12,772 nucleotides of DNA, taken from the NCBI GenBank assembly GCA_014799585.1, contig JAAVHU010000006.1:1-12772 (forward strand), in the 5' to 3' direction. Positions 1-6,914 of the stretch are shown here, in pieces. The position numbers and the translations under genes are program-made. The stretch comes from Clostridiales bacterium (GTDB taxonomy: Bacteria; Bacillota; Clostridia; Oscillospirales; Acutalibacteraceae). Numbering within the stretch: the stretch's first letter is position 1; the number at the start of each line of letters is the position of its first letter. The notes below the pieces were generated by a model. That model searched no databases. It saw only the letters and a list, made by a program, of their open reading frames with translations, and was not told where the DNA came from.

Positions 1-2260
1 AACAGTTAATTTCAAGTGTTTCAAATTTAACGATTCTTTTGTAGAATTTAGAACTGTAAAGAATGTGGTTATCAATCTCGCCGTTTTTATTTTCATATGC
101 AATATAAAGGTCACGAGTGCTTGCGTAAAGATTCTTTGTGATTTTATTATTGTTGAAATTAATTATAAATGCACAGTGAAGTCTTCCGTTTTTGATAATG
201 CATTTCGATTTTGCAAAAACAACTCTTTCACCTGCAATATCATCATTCACATATAAAATGGCTTTTTTTGCCTTTGCAAGTTCGTTTTTATCGCAAGGAG
301 CAACGGTGTCCATCAGAATAAAGTTCTGCAGTTTATACATGTTTCTGACAGATGTAACGCTGTTATTAACAGTAAAGCGAATCTGATGGTTTTTATTTGT
401 CATAAAGATAGCTGATGGATTGCTGTTGTTTTTGATAATAACCCTTTTGCTTCTGTAAAGAAGAACGCTTTCATTATCATCAAAATCTTTAATGAAAAGA
501 GAATAATTTATGCTTCTCTTAATATTGTTGCAATCAGCGAAAAATGCCTTGTTATCTTTTGTACTGAATTCAATAGTTTCATTCTCTTCGCTGACAGCGT
601 AAATGCTTTTTGCTTTGTTTTCAAGCGTAACGGAAATTTTGTTATCCACAACATTAACTGCACTTGCAAAATTCTTTTCGTTATTGATATAAATTCTAAG
701 TTCATTTATATCATCATACATAACTCTTATGTGCTTGTTGCCTGAAACAATAGCACTGTTCGGAGAAACCTTGTGCCAGCAGCTAAGCCTTACTTTTCCG
801 CTGCAAAGTCTGTTTTCATAGCAAACCAGAACGCGGTTGTAGCCCTGATTTTCTTCGTTTATATCAAGTTCATTTAAATCAATGCTGAATTTAAAGCCTG
901 TTCCGTCATAGTTGTAGTTGGATTCTATGTTGGTTGAAGTGTCAAATAATATGCCCTTCTGTTCGGTTAAATCCTTGTTTTCAACAGGTGTTATATCAAG
1001 CGGAGTTAAATGATTGGTTTTTTCGTTTTCAAGATAAACAGTTATTTTCTGCTTTGAGAAATCTTCAATATTAATACGGCTTTTATAAAGAAAGGCCGTG
1101 ATTTCAAGCTTGTCTTTTCCAAATGAAATATCAGTAATATTCTTTTTCATTTCGTATGATGCAAGCTCATTTGTGGCATCTCTGCTTTCAATTGTAAAAT
1201 GATCCTCAGGAAGTGTTGCAATAAATCTGCCGTCTTTCTCTTCGATTTTTGCGTTATAATAATCCTTTTTCTGATATTCTGTTAATTTAATAAGCTTTTC
1301 AATTTCATATGCTCTTGCATACGTGTATTTCTGCTGGCTGATTAATGGAAGTGTTGAAAATACAGCTTCGTCAATATTTTCATCAATGTATTCATTAACA
1401 ATTTCAAGCGTCTTTCTGAATAATTCTTCAGGCATTATTGTGCAGTTGTTAAGGAAAATCATTAAGTCAATCTGCAAAAGCTTGTTTTGCCATTCCATTT
1501 TATATTTATCTTCGATGTTATTATCGTCCATGAATTTATTAACCATCTTCATAACACTGAGCCTGTCATAAAGGTTAGTAAAATCATCGGTTGTCTGCGT
1601 AATGGATTTTGTTACGCCGTCACGCACTCTCCAGTAATAATATGAGCTTTCAACAACGGAAATATTGTTTGCTTTAAAGTGCATAGGGATAGTAACAGGA
1701 ATATCCTCATATAAAATGTTTTCAGGAAAAGCGAAATTGTTTTCCTCATAAAATGAACGCAGAATCAGCTTGTTCCAAGAGGTTGTATCATATAAAAGAT
1801 TTGTGTTTTTTGTAACATGTGTGTTCGGTTCAATATTGGTAAAAGCAATTTTATGCAGGCCTGAATTCCACGCTTTTCTTGAATTGCATCTTGCAACATT
1901 GCAGATTGTCATATCGCTGTTGTTTTTCTCAGCAGTGTTAAACATTTTTTCGTATAAGTCCTCAGAGATTTTATCATCTGAGTCCATAAAAATAATGTAT
2001 TTGCCGTTTGAATGCTCAACACCATAGTTTCTTGCACAGCCAAGACCGTTATTTTCTTTATAAAAATAATGAAAGTTCGGATATTTTTCTGCATAGGATT
2101 TTGCGATTTCACCACTGTTATCAGTTGAACCATCATCAACCATAATAACCTCATAATCCTTTTTTGTTTGATTTAAAATAGAGTCAAGGCATTCTCCTAA
2201 ATATTCTTCAACATTGTATATTGGAACAATAACGCTTATATCTGCAACATTTTTCATCAT
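1..2260 (-). CDS. Large family 2 glycosyltransferase, C-terminus beyond the left edge
   Basis: A reading frame stays open from an ATG at 2260 to the window edge (753 codons, no stop). Residues 9-110 form a GT-A nucleotide-sugar domain: IVPIYN (11-16), VDDGSTDNSG (41-50), the metal-binding DSDD (93-96), and a YEDIPVT segment (184-190) where GT2 enzymes carry an acidic catalytic residue. A helical stretch follows to about residue 340. Residues 360-753 look beta-rich, with many Asn and Lys, and I recognise no catalytic motif there. Clostridial and actinobacterial GT2 proteins of this build often end in a CDP-glycerol glycerophosphotransferase domain, so a teichoic-acid or cell-surface polymer role is plausible but unseen here. 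It has no signal peptide and should act at the cytoplasmic face. AGGAG at 2272-2276 lies 11 bases before the first of two tandem ATGs. It is transcribed away from the symporter genes. Confidence 0.88.
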   Translation of the reverse strand, partial: MMKNVADISVIVPIYNVEEYLGECLDSILNQTKKDYEVIMVDDGSTDNSGEIAKSYAEKYPNFHYFYKENNGLGCARNYGVEHSNGKYIIFMDSDDKISEDLYEKMFNTAEKNNSDMTICNVARCNSRKAWNSGLHKIAFTNIEPNTHVTKNTNLLYDTTSWNKLILRSFYEENNFAFPENILYEDIPVTIPMHFKANNISVVESSYYYWRVRDGVTKSITQTTDDFTNLYDRLSVMKMVNKFMDDNNIEDKYKMEWQNKLLQIDLMIFLNNCTIMPEELFRKTLEIVNEYIDENIDEAVFSTLPLISQQKYTYARAYEIEKLIKLTEYQKKDYYNAKIEEKDGRFIATLPEDHFTIESRDATNELASYEMKKNITDISFGKDKLEITAFLYKSRINIEDFSKQKITVYLENEKTNHLTPLDITPVENKDLTEQKGILFDTSTNIESNYNYDGTGFKFSIDLNELDINEENQGYNRVLVCYENRLCSGKVRLSCWHKVSPNSAIVSGNKHIRVMYDDINELRIYINNEKNFASAVNVVDNKISVTLENKAKSIYAVSEENETIEFSTKDNKAFFADCNNIKRSINYSLFIKDFDDNESVLLYRSKRVIIKNNSNPSAIFMTNKNHQIRFTVNNSVTSVRNMYKLQNFILMDTVAPCDKNELAKAKKAILYVNDDIAGERVVFAKSKCIIKNGRLHCAFIINFNNNKITKNLYASTRDLYIAYENKNGEIDNHILYSSKFYKRIVKFETLEINC

Positions 2261-2308
2261 GAATTGTTTAACTCCTAAATGTTTTTTATTTATTATATTA
2301 TTTAAAGA

Positions 2309-2337
2309 ATTATATCATAACATCATATTTTTGTAAA
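2309..2337 (-). promoter_or_regulatory. Promoter of the glycosyltransferase gene
   Basis: On the minus strand a TTTACA -35 box (2332-2337) is followed after 17 bases by a perfect TATAAT -10 box (2309-2314). A TG one base before the -10 box makes it an extended type. This is close to the sigma-A consensus and would start transcription roughly 45 bases before the ATG. Confidence 0.72.
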
Positions 2338-2389
2338 GTTACAGAAAGGATGCTGAATGAAATATAATATTTATTGTTTTACAAAACTA

Positions 2390-2418
2390 TTGCCTTTGTT
2401 TAATTTTAAGTGTATACT
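2390..2418 (+). promoter_or_regulatory. Promoter of the first GPH symporter
   Basis: TTGCCT (2390-2395) and TATACT (2413-2418) are separated by exactly 17 bases, a good sigma-A promoter about 47 bases upstream of the symporter start codon. It stands back to back with the glycosyltransferase promoter, with no obvious operator palindrome between them. Confidence 0.65.
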
Positions 2419-2464
2419 AAAATAAGGGTTAAAATATATGAGAAAGAAAGGCCGTTTGATTTAA

Positions 2465-3922
2465 ATGCAAAATTATATTACGAAAAGCGAGAAAATCAAT
2501 TATTGTGTTGGACTTTCGGGTCAGAACCTTGTTTATTCACTGATTGGTGCATCATTTTTTACATATTTTATGACGGATATTGCACTGTTTCCCGCAATTA
2601 TCGTTTCTGCTCTTCTTATCATTATGAAGGTGTGGGATGGTATTAATGATCCTGTGGTAGGTTCATTTATTGATAAGCATACCTTTAAAAACGGCGAAAA
2701 GATGAGACCGTTTTTAAGATATACTCCGCTTCCTGTTGGTGTTTTTTCAGTGCTTCTTTTTCTTGTTTTTTCAACAGAGGAAGATTTGCTTTGGCTCAGA
2801 GTTGCGTATTTCGTAATTATGTATATCTGTTGGGATTTATCCTATACTGTTCAGGATGTTTCAATTTGGGGTATAACCGCAATGGTAACGCCGAATGCAG
2901 ATGAAAGAGATAAATTTGTTCAGTGGGCAAGAACAATCGGTTCGGTTGTTTATTCTGTTTTCAGCACTATGATTCCTATGGTGCTTGAAATGGTGGTGAA
3001 TGCAACAGGTCAGTCCTGGCAGTTTATAACGCTTGTTTTCGCTATTATATTCGGCCTTGGCGGAGCAATGATTTCTAAAAGAGCAGATAAAACAAAAGAA
3101 AGAGTAAGAGTTATTCAGGAAACAAAGCAGGAAAGCCTTGCAGAAAGTTTTTCTCTTTTGTTTAAAAACAGAATTTTAATGCTTGTAACACTTGCAAATC
3201 TTATCGGTGCTCTTGGTTTCGGTGCAAATCTTGTTACATACTTTTTCAAATATGAAATTCCAACCGATTTTCTTGGCAACGGCATCATCGGTGCCCTTGG
3301 TCTTTCAACCCTGTATTATGCTATAACAGGTGCGCCTGCCTTTATCGGTATGGTGTTTGCTGATAAAATGAAAAAACTTTTCAAAAACAGCTATATCAAT
3401 GTGCTTATCTTTATGCAGGTGTTTAACTGTGCTTTAAGAGTTGTTGCATTTTTAGTTGGATTTGAGGGTAAAAAGCTTTGGATATCTATGATTATTATGG
3501 GTGTTGCTTCTATTCCAACAGGTGCAAACAGCATTGCTCAAACCTCGCTGTTCTGTGATAGTATTGATTATATGGAATGGAAAACAGGCAAAAGAACAGA
3601 GGGTATTACATTTTCAATGCAAACCTCGTTTACCAAGATTGCAAGCGGTATAACCGCAGGTCTTGCAACACTTGCACTTTCTCTTCTTAAATATAATGCT
3701 ATTGATAGTGCAGATGTTTATATCGGCACGCAGTCTGCGGCATTTGATAAATGGATTTGGCCGCTCGTTGTTCTTACCCCTGCGGTAGCAAGCATTCTTT
3801 ATATTATTCCGCTTCTCTTTGTAAGATACGGCCCTAAGGAAAGGGCAAAGGTAACCGCAGAGCTTATTGAAAGAAGACAAAAGGCAGAACAGAACGCTGA
3901 AACAGAAACAGCAGAAAATTGA
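2465..3922 (+). CDS. GPH-family sugar:cation symporter (MelB-like MFS_2), first copy
   Basis: This 485-residue integral membrane protein has about twelve hydrophobic helices. It belongs to the glycoside-pentoside-hexuronide:cation symporter family, which imports sugars or glycosides with Na+ or H+. The family signature W57-D58-x3-D62-P63-x2-G66-x3-D70 is intact in the helix II region. D58 and D62 match the cation-site aspartates D55 and D59 of melibiose permease. A YTVQD motif near residue 135 matches the helix IV aspartate of MelB, whereas the helix I sugar-binding aspartate appears to be Asn, so melibiose need not be the substrate. The hydrophilic C-terminal tail is rich in Lys, Glu and Ala. 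The ribosome binding site (AAAGG at 2447-2451) is weak and 13 bases away. The gene has its own promoter and terminator. The likely cargo is a plant-derived oligosaccharide or pentoside, judged only from the GH127 gene nearby. Confidence 0.9.
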   Translation: MQNYITKSEKINYCVGLSGQNLVYSLIGASFFTYFMTDIALFPAIIVSALLIIMKVWDGINDPVVGSFIDKHTFKNGEKMRPFLRYTPLPVGVFSVLLFLVFSTEEDLLWLRVAYFVIMYICWDLSYTVQDVSIWGITAMVTPNADERDKFVQWARTIGSVVYSVFSTMIPMVLEMVVNATGQSWQFITLVFAIIFGLGGAMISKRADKTKERVRVIQETKQESLAESFSLLFKNRILMLVTLANLIGALGFGANLVTYFFKYEIPTDFLGNGIIGALGLSTLYYAITGAPAFIGMVFADKMKKLFKNSYINVLIFMQVFNCALRVVAFLVGFEGKKLWISMIIMGVASIPTGANSIAQTSLFCDSIDYMEWKTGKRTEGITFSMQTSFTKIASGITAGLATLALSLLKYNAIDSADVYIGTQSAAFDKWIWPLVVLTPAVASILYIIPLLFVRYGPKERAKVTAELIERRQKAEQNAETETAEN

Positions 3923-3923
3923 T

Positions 3924-3959
3924 AAAAAAGAGTTGAACAATATTGTTCAACTCTTTTTT
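3924..3959 (+). terminator. Intrinsic terminator after the first symporter
   Basis: Two 18-base arms are perfectly complementary with no spacer (3924-3941 and 3942-3959; core GAGTTGAACAATATTG). The distal end is a run of six T, and the matching A-run lies on the other side. The hairpin begins one base after the stop codon. The A and T tails make it usable in both directions, although no convergent gene is present. Confidence 0.9.
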
Positions 3960-3983
3960 GTAATTGTTTTAATTTTATATTTC

Positions 3984-4012
3984 TTGCTTATTATTGAATA
4001 ATGTAGTAATAT
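3984..4012 (+). promoter_or_regulatory. Promoter of the second GPH symporter
   Basis: TTGCTT (3984-3989) and TAATAT (4007-4012) lie 17 bases apart, immediately after the preceding terminator and 27 bases before the preferred start codon. The second symporter therefore appears to be transcribed independently of the first. Confidence 0.62.
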
Positions 4013-4038
4013 GAAATTATACTGTGGGGGTGGTATTT

Positions 4039-5511
4039 ATGGCACAGAAAAGTGCTTTAACCAAAAAGAAGAAAACGGGCTATGCCTTTGGTATATTCAC
4101 GGAATCTCTTATTTACAATATGTTTTATACATATTATTTGACGTTTCTGAATGAAATTGTAGGCATTCAGCCAAAGTACAGTTCAATCATTATTTTCATT
4201 TCAATAGCATGGGATGCTGTAACAGACCCGATGATAGGTAATTATACCGACAGGGCAGGTGTTGATAAGCGAAAGGTAATGAAAAAAGCCTTGTTCCCGC
4301 TTGGTATAATCTTCATTGTTGCGTGGACAAATATTGGTGCTGCGTTGAATTCACAGCTTCTTAAGATACTGCTTTACACAGTGATTTCTATGGCTATCTG
4401 GATTTTCTATACGATGTATACCATTCCTTATTATGCCGTTGTTGCTGAGATAACAGAGGATTATGATGAAAGAACGCAGATACGTTCCTTCTCATCTCTT
4501 CTGAATGCAATAGCTGTTGGTCTTGGAAATATTCTGCCTGCACTTGTGCCGACTGTTGCAGTTCTTTTAACAGAAAAATACGAAAGCAATGCATATGCTG
4601 TTGTTGCAGCGATTATAAGCATTATGGCAGTTGCTTTAGGTTTCATATGCTGTAAATCTTTAAATGGCGTTTATGAGCCAAAAAAGGTGCTTCCGAATCA
4701 GCCTGTAAAGAAAACAACGCTGAAAACAACAATGCGGGCTTTCGGCGAAATTATAAAGATGAAGCCTGCAAAGTTTTTCCTTTTGTTTGTTTTCTTCTTC
4801 CTTGCCGCTTCCTCAATGATTCAGGCAAATTTAACCTATATGGTTATTGATTGCATTGGTATGGATTATGATACGGGTATTGTTTTTGTTATCCTTTCCC
4901 TTGTTGTTTCTATGGCAATTTCCGTTCCTATTGTTGAGGCTGTTGCAAAAGCTAAGGACAGACGCTTTGCCGCAATTCTTTTCCTTTCCATAGCAACAGC
5001 AGGAGAGGTTCTGCTTAAAATAGTTGGTCTTGATGCAGCAATAGGCGGGTTTAAGGTTATGTGCATACTTGCCCCTGCCGTGCTTGGTCTTGGCGTGGGC
5101 ACTTTCTGGACATTGTTTTATTCAATGGGATATGACCTTGTTGAACTTGATGAATTTAAAACAGGCGAAAGAAGAGAATCAACAATAACAGCTCTTCCTC
5201 AGCTTATTCAGAAATTCGGCTCGGCCTTTGGTATATTAATGGCGGGTCAGCTCCTTTCGGTTTATGGATATGATTCCTCTGCTGATGTTGCAGGAAATGA
5301 GGCTTTGTTTACTGTTGTAACAGATTCAAAAATAATAAATGGTATGGAAAATATTTCAACCATTATTCCTGCTGTTCTGCTTGCTGTTTCAGTTCTTTTT
5401 GCTGTGCTTTATCCTATGACAAGAAAAAGAGTAAATGCTCTTATGGCTCAGTTAAAGAAAAAGCGAAACGGTGAAACGTATTCAACCGAAGGATTTGAAA
5501 AACTTTTATAA
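4039..5511 (+). CDS. GPH-family sugar:cation symporter (MelB-like MFS_2), second copy
   Basis: A 490-residue polytopic membrane protein of the same family as its upstream neighbour but clearly divergent from it. The signature W58-D59-x3-D63-P64-x2-G67-x3-D71 is intact, so the cation-site aspartates are kept. The helix IV aspartate of MelB, present in the neighbour as YTVQD, is replaced here in an MYTIPYY context, suggesting a different substrate or a changed sugar-binding mode. I place the start at ATG 4039 because a G-rich ribosome binding site (GGGGGTGG, 4026-4033) sits 5 bases upstream. An in-frame GTG at 4024 would put that site inside the coding region. The C-terminus is basic and cytoplasmic. 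It is monocistronic, with its own promoter and a strong terminator. The substrate is unknown; GH127 nearby suggests an arabinose-containing glycoside. Confidence 0.9.
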   Translation: MAQKSALTKKKKTGYAFGIFTESLIYNMFYTYYLTFLNEIVGIQPKYSSIIIFISIAWDAVTDPMIGNYTDRAGVDKRKVMKKALFPLGIIFIVAWTNIGAALNSQLLKILLYTVISMAIWIFYTMYTIPYYAVVAEITEDYDERTQIRSFSSLLNAIAVGLGNILPALVPTVAVLLTEKYESNAYAVVAAIISIMAVALGFICCKSLNGVYEPKKVLPNQPVKKTTLKTTMRAFGEIIKMKPAKFFLLFVFFFLAASSMIQANLTYMVIDCIGMDYDTGIVFVILSLVVSMAISVPIVEAVAKAKDRRFAAILFLSIATAGEVLLKIVGLDAAIGGFKVMCILAPAVLGLGVGTFWTLFYSMGYDLVELDEFKTGERRESTITALPQLIQKFGSAFGILMAGQLLSVYGYDSSADVAGNEALFTVVTDSKIINGMENISTIIPAVLLAVSVLFAVLYPMTRKRVNALMAQLKKKRNGETYSTEGFEKLL

Positions 5512-5522
5512 AAGCATAATTC

Positions 5523-5557
5523 ATCTCCAAATTCAAATGAATTTGGAGATTTTTTTG
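5523..5557 (+). terminator. Intrinsic terminator after the second symporter
   Basis: A perfect 12-base-pair stem (ATCTCCAAATTC at 5523-5534 with its complement at 5539-5550) closes a four-base AAAT loop and is followed by seven T (5551-5557). It begins 12 bases after the stop codon. Confidence 0.93.
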
Positions 5558-5598
5558 TTTCGCAACTGTAAATTTACATTTTGAATACTGATTTTCGA

Positions 5599-5628
5599 TT
5601 GTTATTGTGCATTGCTGTGTGTTATGAT
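5599..5628 (+). promoter_or_regulatory. Promoter of the membrane-anchored XRE regulator
   Basis: TTGTTA (5599-5604) and TATGAT (5623-5628) are 18 bases apart, with a TG one base before the -10 box (extended -10). It lies 24 bases before the start codon. A strong purine-rich ribosome binding region (AAAGGAAGGTGG, 5636-5647) follows. Confidence 0.6.
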
Positions 5629-5651
5629 TAGCTTGAAAGGAAGGTGGCTTT

Positions 5652-6866
5652 ATGAGGTTTGATGAAAACTTAAGAAATCTTCGTAAAGAAAAAGATTATT
5701 CTCAGGAAAATCTAGCAGAAAAATTAGGGGTTACCCGCCAAACCATATCTAAATGGGAAAACGGCTCTGCAATGCCTGATTTGAAAAAACTGATTGAGCT
5801 TGCTGAATTCTTTGAGGTTTCAATGGATAGTTTGCTTGGCTTAAAATATGAAGCAGATAACAATCGGCAAACAGATAATACGGCTCAGAATTATAACGAA
5901 GCTGATGTAATTCTTGCAAACAGATATACAAATGATTTAATTAAATCTGCTCGAAATCGTATTCAAAGTAAAACAAAAGCATTGTCTATATGGCTGGCTG
6001 TTATTGCTATTGTTCTTGCTATTACGATTATTTCTTTATCGGGTACAATAAGCAGTTTAAGAAATGATATTAGTTATCTTCATAATTCAATTTCCAATCT
6101 CCAGCAGAATAATTCGGGCAGTAATTATTATGATGACGATTATTATGATGTTGAGATTAACGTGCTGAAAGCTGATGCTGAAAACCCATATATTGTTCAG
6201 GCTGAATTAAAATATGCTCCGTCAAGCTATCCGAAGAATTCTAAAATTTATTATCTTATCCCTCAAAAGGATGGGGGAGTAGAACAGATTGAAGCGGTTG
6301 ATAATAACGGAGAATTTGTGGCACAAGTCGATATTGATTTTAGTATTAATAAACCTATATATTTTGTGCTTGATGATGGAGAGAATATCGCAAAGCAAGA
6401 GGTCTATTTTGATATAAGTGATGTTTATGGTAATGACGATAACAGCAGTATAACATATGGAATAACTGATAAGGTCAATAATGAATTTCTTTTTACAAAT
6501 ACTTTTTTAGATAAGTTTGTATGGAACAATTCAAAGTATGCAAAATTGACTTCTGCTGATATAGTTGTTTTAGCAGATAGTAAAGAGGTTTACAGGCAGG
6601 CTCTAAAAAAATCAGAATTACAAAGCAATGATATCAATACCTATTATGAAATGGAGTTGCCTACTTTTTATGTAAAAGATTTAAAGGAACCACGGAAATT
6701 TGATATTTATGTTGAAGTAAAGCTTGATAATGGCGTTATTTGTAAGGTTCACTTCGATTATCACTTACCGTTGAATTATACTGATGATGGTGCGGAATAT
6801 CAGATGGGCTATGTTGAATACATTTTTGCGAATGGCGATAAAACAATAACTACAAGGGGAAAATGA
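5652..6866 (+). CDS. Membrane-anchored XRE-family regulator with extracytoplasmic domain
   Basis: A 404-residue protein with three visible parts. Residues 5-62 are a Cro/C1-type helix-turn-helix DNA-binding domain (SQENLAEKLGVTRQTISKWENG is the recognition region). Residues about 109-131 form one hydrophobic membrane helix preceded by basic residues, which places the N-terminus in the cytoplasm. A short coiled-coil-like segment (132-152) and a Tyr/Asp-rich patch (159-166) lead into an approximately 235-residue, mostly beta-type, acidic domain that should lie outside the membrane. I do not recognise that domain. The build suggests a one-component membrane sensor binding DNA from the membrane, but the ligand and target are unknown. 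It could also act on cell-envelope stress genes. It has its own promoter, follows a strong terminator and is convergent with the GH127 gene, so neighbourhood alone does not show what it regulates. Confidence 0.85.
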   Translation: MRFDENLRNLRKEKDYSQENLAEKLGVTRQTISKWENGSAMPDLKKLIELAEFFEVSMDSLLGLKYEADNNRQTDNTAQNYNEADVILANRYTNDLIKSARNRIQSKTKALSIWLAVIAIVLAITIISLSGTISSLRNDISYLHNSISNLQQNNSGSNYYDDDYYDVEINVLKADAENPYIVQAELKYAPSSYPKNSKIYYLIPQKDGGVEQIEAVDNNGEFVAQVDIDFSINKPIYFVLDDGENIAKQEVYFDISDVYGNDDNSSITYGITDKVNNEFLFTNTFLDKFVWNNSKYAKLTSADIVVLADSKEVYRQALKKSELQSNDINTYYEMELPTFYVKDLKEPRKFDIYVEVKLDNGVICKVHFDYHLPLNYTDDGAEYQMGYVEYIFANGDKTITTRGK

Positions 6867-6880
6867 GTTATAAAAGAAAA

Positions 6881-6914
6881 ACGGCTGTGGAAATATCCAC
6901 AGCCGTAAATTTTT
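6881..6914. terminator. Bidirectional terminator between the XRE and GH127 genes
   Basis: An 11-base-pair stem (ACGGCTGTGGA at 6881-6891 with its complement at 6896-6906) has an AATA loop. On the minus strand it is followed by TTTTTCTTTT, a good U-tract for the GH127 gene, whose stop is only 6 bases away. On the plus strand AAATTTTT follows, a weaker tail for the XRE gene. It sits exactly between the two convergent stop codons. Confidence 0.9.

Noticed and set aside
1323..2027. Plus-strand frames of 82 and 85 codons in the left part of the window
   Set aside because: They are antisense to the continuous glycosyltransferase frame, which has the GT2 motifs, a promoter and a ribosome binding site.
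3614..3940. 108-residue minus-strand frame rich in Cys opposite the end of the first symporter
   Set aside because: It is the antisense shadow of a clear membrane-protein gene, with unlikely composition and no ribosome binding site; it also runs through the terminator.
4024..4038. GTG start of the second symporter
   Set aside because: These five codons cover the G-rich ribosome binding site of the ATG at 4039.
5512..5651. Searched for a riboswitch or small RNA between the second symporter and the XRE gene
   Set aside because: Only the terminator hairpin, a promoter and a ribosome binding site account for the gap; no further conserved structure is visible.
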